NCBI GenBank assembly: GCA_015233155.1
Contig: JADFYG010000014.1
Span: 517 to 64,516, forward strand
Direction of reading: 5' to 3'
Origin: Candidatus Rifleibacteriota bacterium
GTDB lineage: Bacteria > Muiribacteriota > Ozemobacteria > Ozemobacterales > Ozemobacteraceae
DNA length: 64,000 nt
This document shows, piece by piece, positions 8,695 through 17,060 of this stretch (position 1 is its first letter; each line of letters begins with the position of its first letter). The notes under the pieces were generated by a model that did not search any database, had not been told where the DNA came from, and saw only the letters and a list, made by a program, of their open reading frames with translations. Both the position numbers and the translations under genes were made by a program.

Positions 8695-9693
8695 ATGACC
8701 GAGATCATTCTGACAATTGGACCGGCTTCCTCGAGCACCGAACTTATTCGCCGCATGAACGGTATTGCCACGAGATTTCGTCTCAATACGGGGCATCTCC
8801 GGCCAGACCAGCTGAGAGAGGTTCTCGATCGTCTTGCTGAAGAGTTTACACGTTCAGGAAAAGTATTGCCTGTTACACTTGATCTTCAGGGAGCCAAATT
8901 GCGCATCGGTTCATATCCGTCCGTTGAAACAATGCCACCGTCGGTGGAATTGAGATTCGGTGCAGCTTCAGATGACCCGGGGATTATTGCAGTGCCGCAT
9001 GAACGGTTTTTGCGCGAAACGCAGCCCGGAGACCTGCTATGTCTTAATGATCGACGCGTCATTTTGCGCGTTATCAGACGCAGCGGGGAAACTGCATTGC
9101 ATGCCGAGTGTCTGCAGACCGGACCGCTGAGTGCGCGCAAAGGACTGAATTGTCCCAGTCGCGGATATACGCTGGACGCCATCCCTGAAGGCGATCGCGA
9201 CTCCATAGGGATTGGCAACCGGTACCCGTTTGTCGAATATGCGCTTTCCTTCGTTCGTGACGGATCAGAGGCGGCCTTGTTTCGCCCCCTGACAGGTACA
9301 AGACGTTTGATTGCAAAAATAGAACAACCTGCGGCGCTTTCCGCGCTGAAAGCTCTCGATGATGCGTTCGACGAGCACTGGCTCTGTCGCGGAGATCTCG
9401 GTGCGGAAGCAGACATTCGCGACCTCGGACGCCTGCAGAGAAGTTTCATCGACGCGTTTCCAACATTGCGCAAACCGAAAATCCTGGCAGGCGAGGTACT
9501 TGGCTCAACCGTGAAATTGCCATTTCCTACGCGGAGCGAAATCGTACACCTTTACGATTGTCTGTGTACTGGATTTAATGGTTTCGTGTTATCGGATGAA
9601 ACCGCGCAGGGCGGACATGTTCCGGAGGTGCTGAGCTTTCTGGAACATTTTTTCTCCACTAATTCCGCTGATTCACAAACGAAGAACTGGTAG
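8695..9693 (+). CDS. Divergent pyruvate-kinase-like barrel protein
   Basis: A 332-residue protein that follows the pyruvate kinase fold through domains A and B but stops before the regulatory C-terminal domain; true enzymes are about 470-590 residues. Recognisable blocks are TIGPAS near the N-terminus, FRLNTGH in place of NFSHG, LDLQGAKLRIG in place of DTKGPEIRTG, IAKIEQ, CRGDLGAE, and a SDETAQGGHVPE version of the GETA motif. The catalytic Lys and Glu of KIE and the Asp of RGDLG are present. The threonine of the ATQMLESM motif is missing (KILAGEVLG here). It could be a pyruvate-kinase-related phosphotransferase of different specificity, or an inactive relative. It is monocistronic, between two terminators. 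Confidence 0.75.
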   Translation: MTEIILTIGPASSSTELIRRMNGIATRFRLNTGHLRPDQLREVLDRLAEEFTRSGKVLPVTLDLQGAKLRIGSYPSVETMPPSVELRFGAASDDPGIIAVPHERFLRETQPGDLLCLNDRRVILRVIRRSGETALHAECLQTGPLSARKGLNCPSRGYTLDAIPEGDRDSIGIGNRYPFVEYALSFVRDGSEAALFRPLTGTRRLIAKIEQPAALSALKALDDAFDEHWLCRGDLGAEADIRDLGRLQRSFIDAFPTLRKPKILAGEVLGSTVKLPFPTRSEIVHLYDCLCTGFNGFVLSDETAQGGHVPEVLSFLEHFFSTNSADSQTKNW

Positions 9694-9699
9694 AAATTA

Positions 9700-9733
9700 A
9701 AAACCACGTCCCCGGTGGAAAGGACGCGGTTTT
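9700..9733. terminator. Bidirectional terminator between convergent genes
   Basis: AAAACCACGTCC (9700-9711) and GGACGCGGTTTT (9722-9733) pair at 11 of 12 positions, with A-rich and T-rich outer ends, so the hairpin can terminate in both directions. It lies between the pyruvate-kinase-like gene (plus) and the metallopeptidase gene (minus). Confidence 0.8.
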
Positions 9734-9768
9734 CTGAACTATTTCAGTGTCAGCCGAATCGGCTCTGT

Positions 9769-11847
9769 TTACTTTGAATTGATAGCTTCGACGGATTTTT
9801 TAGCTGCCTTAATGATAGCCTCGGGAGAAATGTCCGAGCCGACGGCGTTTTCCATCCATTGTTTGGGGGTAAGATAGCCGGCTTTGCACATGCGTTCCAT
9901 CTCTACGCTCAGATTTTTGCCCTTCAGGAAGTCCTCGATCTGATAGCAGATAATGAAGCCAAGCGGATAATCAGATAAATACAGCGGATAAGCGATCATG
10001 TGCGAGTAAATCGCAAGAACCGGACTGTCCTTAATCTTGAAAACCGGCGCGTAATACTGGTTCCAGATGTCCTTTGCGATTTTAATGGTAGCATCCTTCA
10101 GCTGCGCCGGAGTTGCATCTTTATGCTCGTATAGCCAGTTCCAGGCATGCATGTCAACGAGAGCGACCCCGGCGATTTCATACGCTGACCAGAACGTGTC
10201 GATCGTGTTGTAATACTCAACCTTGGGGTCCTTCATCGGCATACCGATGACATCCATGTCGCGGGCCTGAAACACAAATGCAAAACACTCGGTGCATGCC
10301 GAGTTCGGAACTTGTGCGAGCAGGATATGGTCTGAATCGAACAGGGTGAAAGTCTGCTCGACACAGTGCCCAAGTTCGTGCATGGCCGTATTGAAGCCCT
10401 GATAATCCATGCTGCCCTTTGGAACGCGGGTTCGCAGATGGGCCTTGTCAGTATGCATCAGCGCACCTGTGGCATGACCGGCTCCGCGTGCGGGCTCCAT
10501 GACAATACGATCCAACAGATACTGGGCTTTCTCAGGGGTGAAACCCAGATTTTTAAGAATCTGCGGGGCATCCTTTATGACTGCATCGAGATTCGCATAT
10601 TTCTGTCGAATCTTCTCGTTAAGTTCTTTTTCCGGGATCATACCGGAGACCTTGAAACCCGAATACCAGAGATCAAAAGGACGCAAGGGACGATTGATGC
10701 GCTTGGAAATCAATTCCCCTACAGATGGGAGAACATCCGCCGATATCAGTGAGGTCAGCAGGCGTTCCACCTCTTTCTCCGGAATCTGACGTTCCAGATC
10801 GAAGCGCCGATCAATATAGCGGGGATATTTCGGATACAACGGATCGGCCAGTTGCTGCGCATGGAAAATATTCAGGATCTGCGCATAACGGGTATCTGGC
10901 TCCGGATCAGCCGGAAGCGGCTTCCATGTGTCTGAAGCCTTCTCGAAAACCGTGTTTGCATACGGATCCCAATATGTTTTTTTGTTAATGACGCTCTTCG
11001 GAATAGACTGGTCGATGATTCGCTCCATTACTTTGTAAATCATTTCCTGTTTTGGCAATCCATCGGCCTGGGCATACAGTGACGAAAGGTGATCGCGCAA
11101 CCCCCAGTGACTGATCAGACTCAGGTCTTCCGCAAATGGGCTTTTCTTGTCGGCCGTAAGCAGATATCCGACAAAAATGTTGTAATCATTGACATAGGAT
11201 TCGCCGGCTATTTCCGCTTCACTGATTTTTTGCTGAATATCCGAGGAAACCCGAGCCGGGAAATAATCGGCAAGCCGTGTCTGAGCCCATTGATCTCGAG
11301 ACCATTTCGGACCATCCCGGAGTTTGTCCGCAAGCGAAGTCTGCGGGAAATTCAGCAAAACGTAAAATGCTATTTTTGTTTTGAACAGATCCTCCTGAAG
11401 ATGACTGGACGGATCTATTTTCGCGAACGGTTCATCAATAGGAAGTTTATCGCCTATATCGAGGTCGATAGGTTCCTTGACGTCGCGGGTAAGACAATGA
11501 AAATATCCCTGGATCGACTCGATGTTTTTCTCGAAACGAGCGAAGACATCCTTAAGCAATACCGGATCCGAGGCAAAGTTATCCAGACAATACTGCTCGA
11601 ACTCCTGTGCCGTGCCATCTTCGGCCCGCCAGAATGGAGTGGCCTGCGCCACACCACGCTCTATGCGAGATCTGGACGCCTCGCCGAATTTCGCGACCAG
11701 TTTGTCAATTGTCTGTTTCGCGGCTCCCGCAGCAATACCAGCATCAAGAGCAACCGCGCCAGTTCCTACGACTGGTTCCGCCGCTCCGGCAATGCCGGTA
11801 ATCGCTGTAAACGCACAGAGGGTAAGTATAATTGTCCAACGTTGCAT
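9769..11847 (-). CDS. Secreted M3-like zinc metallopeptidase
   Basis: A 692-residue exported protein with a signal peptide (MQRWTIILTLCAFTAITG, cleavage likely after GAA). The HELGH zinc motif sits in AMHELGHCVEQTF, and a glutamate in ACTECFAFVFQ about 30 residues later fits the third ligand of a gluzincin such as family M3. The long helical region before the motif also fits M3-type oligopeptidases. I chose ATG 11847 because AGGAGGCAAT precedes it and the signal peptide starts there; the frame is open 15 codons further upstream. It is the last gene of the minus-strand run behind two sensor kinases, so its expression may be tied to them. Substrate unknown; peptide degradation outside the cytoplasm is inferred. 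Confidence 0.75.
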   Translation of the reverse strand: MQRWTIILTLCAFTAITGIAGAAEPVVGTGAVALDAGIAAGAAKQTIDKLVAKFGEASRSRIERGVAQATPFWRAEDGTAQEFEQYCLDNFASDPVLLKDVFARFEKNIESIQGYFHCLTRDVKEPIDLDIGDKLPIDEPFAKIDPSSHLQEDLFKTKIAFYVLLNFPQTSLADKLRDGPKWSRDQWAQTRLADYFPARVSSDIQQKISEAEIAGESYVNDYNIFVGYLLTADKKSPFAEDLSLISHWGLRDHLSSLYAQADGLPKQEMIYKVMERIIDQSIPKSVINKKTYWDPYANTVFEKASDTWKPLPADPEPDTRYAQILNIFHAQQLADPLYPKYPRYIDRRFDLERQIPEKEVERLLTSLISADVLPSVGELISKRINRPLRPFDLWYSGFKVSGMIPEKELNEKIRQKYANLDAVIKDAPQILKNLGFTPEKAQYLLDRIVMEPARGAGHATGALMHTDKAHLRTRVPKGSMDYQGFNTAMHELGHCVEQTFTLFDSDHILLAQVPNSACTECFAFVFQARDMDVIGMPMKDPKVEYYNTIDTFWSAYEIAGVALVDMHAWNWLYEHKDATPAQLKDATIKIAKDIWNQYYAPVFKIKDSPVLAIYSHMIAYPLYLSDYPLGFIICYQIEDFLKGKNLSVEMERMCKAGYLTPKQWMENAVGSDISPEAIIKAAKKSVEAINSK

Positions 11848-11888
11848 TTTATTGCCTCCTGCCATGGCAGAATGGAATTCAACAGCTT

Positions 11889-13076
11889 TCACATATTATC
11901 AGACTTTGTCTCATTGTTCCCGACCTTTGGAAACACGCAAATCATACGCAAACCAGAAGGCTCGAGGTTTTGAATCCTGACTTCTCCACCCATGGCCATG
12001 ATGATTTTCGCTGCGACCGGAATGGCCAGTCCCAGCTCTTCCGCGAATGACGATGTGCGTGCGGTTGAAAATGTGGCAAAAAAACTACTCAGGGAGGCTT
12101 CAGGAAGGGTGCGGCCATTTGAAGATATGGCCAGTTCCAGATGAGCATTACAAGCCAGGAATGTAATCCGGACCTCATTGCCCGATGCTGACATTTTGAC
12201 CATAGTGTGAATCATTGTTTCCATCGCTTGTTTTAAAAGCGTTTCATCGCCAATAATTGAAGCGTCATTAAAATCCGGCAGAGATAGCGTAATTCCTGCC
12301 TTGGCCGCTATCGGACCAATATTATCAATGGCTGCGACAATAAGCGTTTTCAGCTTGATTGCATCCACCTTCAGTGATGCATCGCCAGCCTGGAGTTGTG
12401 CCAGTCGCAATGCATTGTTCACAGTAGACATCAATCGCTTACTGCTTGATTCAAAGCATTCGGTCAACTCCTCGCGCTCCTTATTATTCTGTATTGAATT
12501 CAACGCAAGCTTCCCGATTCCAAGAATGCCGCTGATTGGAGTCCGAAGTTCATGAGAAATCGCTCGAAGAAAATCTCCTTTTGCATCGTCCAGGACTTTT
12601 AATCGCTCATGGGCGGTAGCCAACTCTCGTGAACGCTCACGAATGAGATCCTCCAGATGTTCGTTGTGTTTTTGAAGTTCGAGTTTAGCTGAACACAAAG
12701 CCAGGTGATTTCGAACTCTCAGCTTGACCAAATCTGAGTTGAAAGGCTTTGTTATGAAATCCATGGCTCCCAACTCCAGACCCATGGTTTTATCGCTATC
12801 CTCAGACAGGGCGGAAAGAAAAATCACAGGGATGTCTCTTGTGGCCTGATTTGCTTTTAATCTTCTGCAGACTTCATACCCATCGATTCCCGGCATCATA
12901 ATGTCCAGGAGAATTAAATCCGGATGGTCAGCGGATTCAGCGACCTTCAGCGCTTCGATTCCATTTTTGGCCACTTTGATCTTGTATTCCGACGAAAGGG
13001 CTCGACCAAGGATCTCGATGTTCTCCAGAACGTCATCGACAATCAGAACGATCATTTTGGGACTGTTTTGTTCCAT
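11889..13076 (-). CDS. Response regulator fused to a histidine-kinase-like module with decayed ATPase
   Basis: A 395-residue cytoplasmic protein. An N-terminal receiver domain has phosphoacceptor D58 in DLILLDIMMPGIDGYE, acid-pocket VDD and the switch lysine in KPF. A coiled linker follows, then a HisKA helix pair with H175 (AISHELRTPISGILG). The C-terminal ATPase-like region has lost the N-box asparagines (METMIHTMVKMS), has no DxGxG box (SSNGRTLPE), and keeps only a remnant of the second glycine box (EELGLAIP). It probably cannot bind ATP on its own. It may serve as a phosphotransfer or regulatory partner of the hybrid kinase encoded 44 nt upstream. No DNA-binding output domain is present. 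Confidence 0.85.
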   Translation of the reverse strand: MEQNSPKMIVLIVDDVLENIEILGRALSSEYKIKVAKNGIEALKVAESADHPDLILLDIMMPGIDGYEVCRRLKANQATRDIPVIFLSALSEDSDKTMGLELGAMDFITKPFNSDLVKLRVRNHLALCSAKLELQKHNEHLEDLIRERSRELATAHERLKVLDDAKGDFLRAISHELRTPISGILGIGKLALNSIQNNKEREELTECFESSSKRLMSTVNNALRLAQLQAGDASLKVDAIKLKTLIVAAIDNIGPIAAKAGITLSLPDFNDASIIGDETLLKQAMETMIHTMVKMSASGNEVRITFLACNAHLELAISSNGRTLPEASLSSFFATFSTARTSSFAEELGLAIPVAAKIIMAMGGEVRIQNLEPSGLRMICVFPKVGNNETKSDNM

Positions 13077-13120
13077 ATTGTTGCCTTCACCTTTTTGTCG
13101 AAGGAATGCTCACGCGTATT

Positions 13121-16100
13121 TTATTCAATTTGCTTCAGTTTAGCCATAAGTAATTCAAAGGATTCAAGTGCTTCGTCAAATGAATACTGACCGACACTCT
13201 TACCGAGTGATCCAAAATCTGAATGGCTTTCGAGCAGTTTTCCCCATTGTTGCTGAATTTTCTCGTATATATCAGCAGAATCGAAATCATGCTTTTCGAG
13301 GCTGCTCCTGAGGTGCTGAAACATCTCGAAAGAATCCGATAACTTTCCTGATTCATGACGTTCAGCGGGCAAATCGGCAGCCTTCTCCGAACTCCAGTGC
13401 TGACGCTCAACATGCGCAATCTCACTGCAAATTTGTTCCATGCTTTCCCGAAGTTTGTTCCAATTAGTTATGACCGCGCTTTCGTCATTCCCTGAGGCTG
13501 TTTTTTCGAGAAGACCCGCATTCATGAAGACGTCATCCATCCCAAGATTTCCCGCAATTCCCTTAGTGGAATGCGCCAGAAATTTTATCTGATTATAATC
13601 CTTCGCATCTATACAGCATTGCAAATCATGAATGGAAGATTCCTTTGCTCCAAGAAACTTGAGCAGAATTTTTTTATAGCTTCCTGTATTCCCATTCATT
13701 CGATTCAGTCCGGCTTGAATGTTAATTCCAGTAATTGCCGGAAAGAATACTGATTCAGGCTTTGTCACAATCTGTTTTTTCGCTGAAATATGGAAAAAAC
13801 CCTTGAGATACTCCTGAAGTTTACTTCTTAATCCCACCGGATCTATTGGTTTGGCAACGTGATCATTCATTCCGGCTGCAAGCGCTTTCGCCTTGTCTTC
13901 GGCAAAAGCATTAGCGGTCATCGCAAGAATGGGAAGCCCGGCAAAGCGACCATCGCTTCTTATTGCCGTGGCGGCTTCATATCCATCCATTTCAGGCATT
14001 TGTATATCCATCAAAACAATGTCAAAACTCTTTGATGAATTTTTAACAACCTTTTCAACGGCTTCACGCCCGTTTTTTGCGCAATCAACACTGAAGCCCC
14101 AGGTTTTGAGCAACTCCTGCGCAATTTGACGGTTATCATCATTGTCTTCAACCAACAATACGTAACAATCTTTTGACAGACTCATTTCACCCCATTCGGA
14201 AAGTATCGCCCGATAGGAATTGCTCTCTTCTGGAGAAAATATCCTGACAATAGAATCTAAAACCGTTGAACTGGTCACCGGTTTTTCCAAAACATCGTCA
14301 ATTCCGACTGCGAACAACTGCCTTTTTTCATGCTCCGTCAGGGCAGATGCGAGAATAATGACTGCCGGAACATTCTTCAAAGCCAGCTTTTTCTTGATCT
14401 GATCAATCAGAATCAAATTAGCTTCTGATATTTTCTTTTCCTCGAACAGAATAAGTCTGTATGGGGATTCCAGATCATACTTTTGAATTTCATCGATAGT
14501 TTCGCCCGGTGAAGAAACCGCTGCTATTTGAAATGGAAACCGCGCGAGCATTCTCATGACTGTTCGACGCATTACGGAATCAGTATTGACCACGAGCACA
14601 CGAAGGCCCTCAAGAACCTGCGGAATAGCTCTCTTACATTTATTACTTCTGTGATTTATTTTTAAACATACTGAAAATTGGAATAAACTCCCTTTGCCAT
14701 ATTCACTTTCAACACTAATTTCTCCACCCATCATTTCAACCAGATGCTTCGAAATGCTCAAACCCAAACCTGTTCCGCCAAATTTTCTAGTCGTGGAACC
14801 ATCCGCCTGCGTAAATGGCGTGAAGAGTCTGGACTTTTCTTCCGGAGTCATCCCGATTCCGGTATCATGAATGCAGAAACGAAGCTTGATCGAGTCATCA
14901 AACTGCTCGGCAAGTTCGACATCCAATCTGATTTCACCTGATTCGGTGAACTTCGCGGCATTTCCCAGAAGATTCACAAGTATTTGCCCGATACGAAGAG
15001 GGTCCCCTACAAAGTCTGACGGAATATCAGGAGAAAGGTCGACCACGAATTCAAGACCCTTATCGCGAACTTTATGGCTAATAATATTTACGGCGTTGCT
15101 GATGACGTCATCAAGATCAAAATCGAGTTTATCAATGTCGAGTTTTCCCGCTTCTATCTTAGAAAAATCAAGAATGTCATTGATGATTCTCAAGAGAGAA
15201 GTACCGGCAGTTTGAATTTTGCTGACATAATCAAATTGCTTGTTAGAGAGATTGGTTTGCAAAGCGAAGTTCGAAAACCCGATAATCGCATTCAATGGCG
15301 TCCTGATTTCATGGCTCATATTGGCCAGAAACCTTTTCTCAAACTGAAGCGATTTGGAAAGATTATCGGAAGCCATTGCCAGCTCATCGGTTTTTTTTCG
15401 CAACTCCTCCTCTGTCCTTCGTCGCTCCTCCAGTTCTGTTCTTAATTTCCGAACCGCTTCCTGCCATTGATAGGTGCGCGTATCCACAAGTTTTTCAAGG
15501 TTTTCGCGATGAGCGACAATTTCCTCGCTCCATATCTGGGTAGTTTGCAGCATATCGTTGAATCTGTCAGCCAGAGTGGCTATTTCCTGGGGGCCGACAA
15601 TCGGCACCCTTCGTGAATAATCCTTGTCCAGTGATATTTCCTCCATGGTTTCAACAACTTTCAGGACCGGATCAGAAATCGAACTCATCTGGCGGGAAAA
15701 TAAATACGATGCGGCAAAAATGGTCGCGATTCCAAATACAAGTAAGATAACAACGGACTGGATAAAACTGATAAGGATTGGCGAAGTGTCATAAATAATA
15801 TGTACGTGGCCGATCGTCGAACCCTTGAAAGTGATGGGTTCTATGATGGAAACGGTCCGAATGCCTATGATAACGTTTTGCTTGAACAGAATCGGCGAAT
15901 TTTCGGAGACTGTATCGATCGCGGTTTCATCGCGATTGTATCGGGCGAATAACACACCGTGGCCGTCATGAATATCGCCTGAAATGACATATGGCACACT
16001 TTTCAAAGAGGTCAAAATATCTTCAGCAGCTTTTGCGTCGCCAAATGTCAAAGCTGCCGTGCTGTTAGTTCCAACTATTTTCGCCTGGGAGGTCAGGTCA

Positions 16101-16276
16101 TATACAACCATGTTTCGGACGGTTGCTATATCTCTGGCGATGATAAAAATGGAGGCCAGGATTACGACAAAACCTATGGACAAACGATTCATTCGCGAAA
16201 GCAGATTGCGAATGTTTTCTCTCGGTTGTCTGGCCTCTGACCTATCGGCAATGCCGGTCAAATGCGAATCTGTCAT
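13121..16276 (-). CDS. CHASE8 hybrid sensor histidine kinase with REC-REC-Hpt
   Basis: A 1051-residue inner-membrane hybrid kinase. Membrane segments at about 32-48 and 168-194 enclose a CHASE8-type sensor (SQAKIVGTNSTAALTFGD through VLFARYNRDE). A HAMP domain (about 195-250) and coiled coil lead to HisKA with H322 (ANMSHEIRTPLN) and an intact HATPase (N-box NLLGNAAKF, DTGIGM, GGTGLGLSI). A first receiver (about 555-680) lacks the phosphoacceptor aspartate. A second receiver has D757 (IVLMDIQMPEMDGYE), and a C-terminal Hpt domain has H902 (AHSTKGIAGNLG). It overlaps the upstream YfiR-like gene by 4 nt. CHASE8 is the sensor of YfiN-type proteins, which YfiR controls, so the pair very likely works together. 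Confidence 0.93.
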   Translation of the reverse strand: MTDSHLTGIADRSEARQPRENIRNLLSRMNRLSIGFVVILASIFIIARDIATVRNMVVYDLTSQAKIVGTNSTAALTFGDAKAAEDILTSLKSVPYVISGDIHDGHGVLFARYNRDETAIDTVSENSPILFKQNVIIGIRTVSIIEPITFKGSTIGHVHIIYDTSPILISFIQSVVILLVFGIATIFAASYLFSRQMSSISDPVLKVVETMEEISLDKDYSRRVPIVGPQEIATLADRFNDMLQTTQIWSEEIVAHRENLEKLVDTRTYQWQEAVRKLRTELEERRRTEEELRKKTDELAMASDNLSKSLQFEKRFLANMSHEIRTPLNAIIGFSNFALQTNLSNKQFDYVSKIQTAGTSLLRIINDILDFSKIEAGKLDIDKLDFDLDDVISNAVNIISHKVRDKGLEFVVDLSPDIPSDFVGDPLRIGQILVNLLGNAAKFTESGEIRLDVELAEQFDDSIKLRFCIHDTGIGMTPEEKSRLFTPFTQADGSTTRKFGGTGLGLSISKHLVEMMGGEISVESEYGKGSLFQFSVCLKINHRSNKCKRAIPQVLEGLRVLVVNTDSVMRRTVMRMLARFPFQIAAVSSPGETIDEIQKYDLESPYRLILFEEKKISEANLILIDQIKKKLALKNVPAVIILASALTEHEKRQLFAVGIDDVLEKPVTSSTVLDSIVRIFSPEESNSYRAILSEWGEMSLSKDCYVLLVEDNDDNRQIAQELLKTWGFSVDCAKNGREAVEKVVKNSSKSFDIVLMDIQMPEMDGYEAATAIRSDGRFAGLPILAMTANAFAEDKAKALAAGMNDHVAKPIDPVGLRSKLQEYLKGFFHISAKKQIVTKPESVFFPAITGINIQAGLNRMNGNTGSYKKILLKFLGAKESSIHDLQCCIDAKDYNQIKFLAHSTKGIAGNLGMDDVFMNAGLLEKTASGNDESAVITNWNKLRESMEQICSEIAHVERQHWSSEKAADLPAERHESGKLSDSFEMFQHLRSSLEKHDFDSADIYEKIQQQWGKLLESHSDFGSLGKSVGQYSFDEALESFELLMAKLKQIE

Positions 16277-16842
16277 CGTAATACGAAACTAGCCAGACTC
16301 AGCAATTGAGAACTTATTTTCAGATGAGCCTTCACGGCCCCCTTTAAGCTGACCATGAATCTTACACGCTGATTCTCGATTGTGAAGGCGATAATACCAC
16401 CCTGTTTGAGAAAATCTTCACCTTCACCAATGGTCAAAACAGGTTTTTCCTTGATACTTCTTACAATTGATGAAACAGCGTCCGGATCTGAATTAGAAAT
16501 AAACATGATGTGAACTTTGGAAAAGTCCTCATCATGAATCGAGGCTCGGGCAACTTTGAAAGAAATGCCGTCCGGACCATCAGCGGGAATTTCCTGGGGA
16601 AGAAGGTCGCCGAACGGATCATCACCGACCACACAGATTTTAAAAGGAGATGTTCCGGGGTTTAAAACGTCGGCAGGCCACTCTACAAAAGCCGCAAATT
16701 TCAAAATGAAGGCTGCTTTTACCTTATACTCCGCCAGCGTTGCTCCATGTACAGAGAAAGGCAGCATCATGCAAAGATAAAGCATGAAACCAATAGAGAA
16801 AAAAGCGGAAAGCCTCGATCTCTTTTTTATACTGAATTTCAT
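16273..16842 (-). CDS. YfiR-family (DUF4154) periplasmic protein
   Basis: A 189-residue exported protein with an N-terminal hydrophobic signal segment (FSIGFMLYLCMMLPFSVHG). It matches the YfiR/DUF4154 pattern: YKVKAAFILKFAAFVEWP, then FKICVVGDDPFGD, a central VHIMFIS strand, and the C-terminal NQRVRFMVSLKGA. In Pseudomonas YfiR is a periplasmic repressor that binds the sensor domain of the diguanylate cyclase YfiN. Here its start-to-stop overlap (4 nt) is with a CHASE8 histidine kinase, so a periplasmic ligand or inhibitor role for that kinase is inferred. The start codon lacks a clear Shine-Dalgarno sequence. The disulfide-forming cysteines of Pseudomonas YfiR are not obvious here. Confidence 0.9.
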   Translation of the reverse strand: MKFSIKKRSRLSAFFSIGFMLYLCMMLPFSVHGATLAEYKVKAAFILKFAAFVEWPADVLNPGTSPFKICVVGDDPFGDLLPQEIPADGPDGISFKVARASIHDEDFSKVHIMFISNSDPDAVSSIVRSIKEKPVLTIGEGEDFLKQGGIIAFTIENQRVRFMVSLKGAVKAHLKISSQLLSLASFVLR

Positions 16843-17060
16843 TAGAAATTCAACAACATATTACAGAAATTTTGCAAGTTACTCTCAGTTCAAATGTTTT
16901 GAATCAGTGGTGTGCAATGAAAGATATCACTAGATGTCAATTATCGCAAACTTCCTGCAAGCCATTTCTACATGGAGGTATTGAATCGCAAGAAAAGGTG
17001 TATCAATATGCATGCAAAATGTGGTTTACTAAAACGTCAATAATTTCAGGAGACTGTTCA

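Noticed and set aside
11089-11973. 294-codon plus-strand frame
   Set aside because: Opposite the secreted metallopeptidase gene, which has a signal peptide and a zinc motif.
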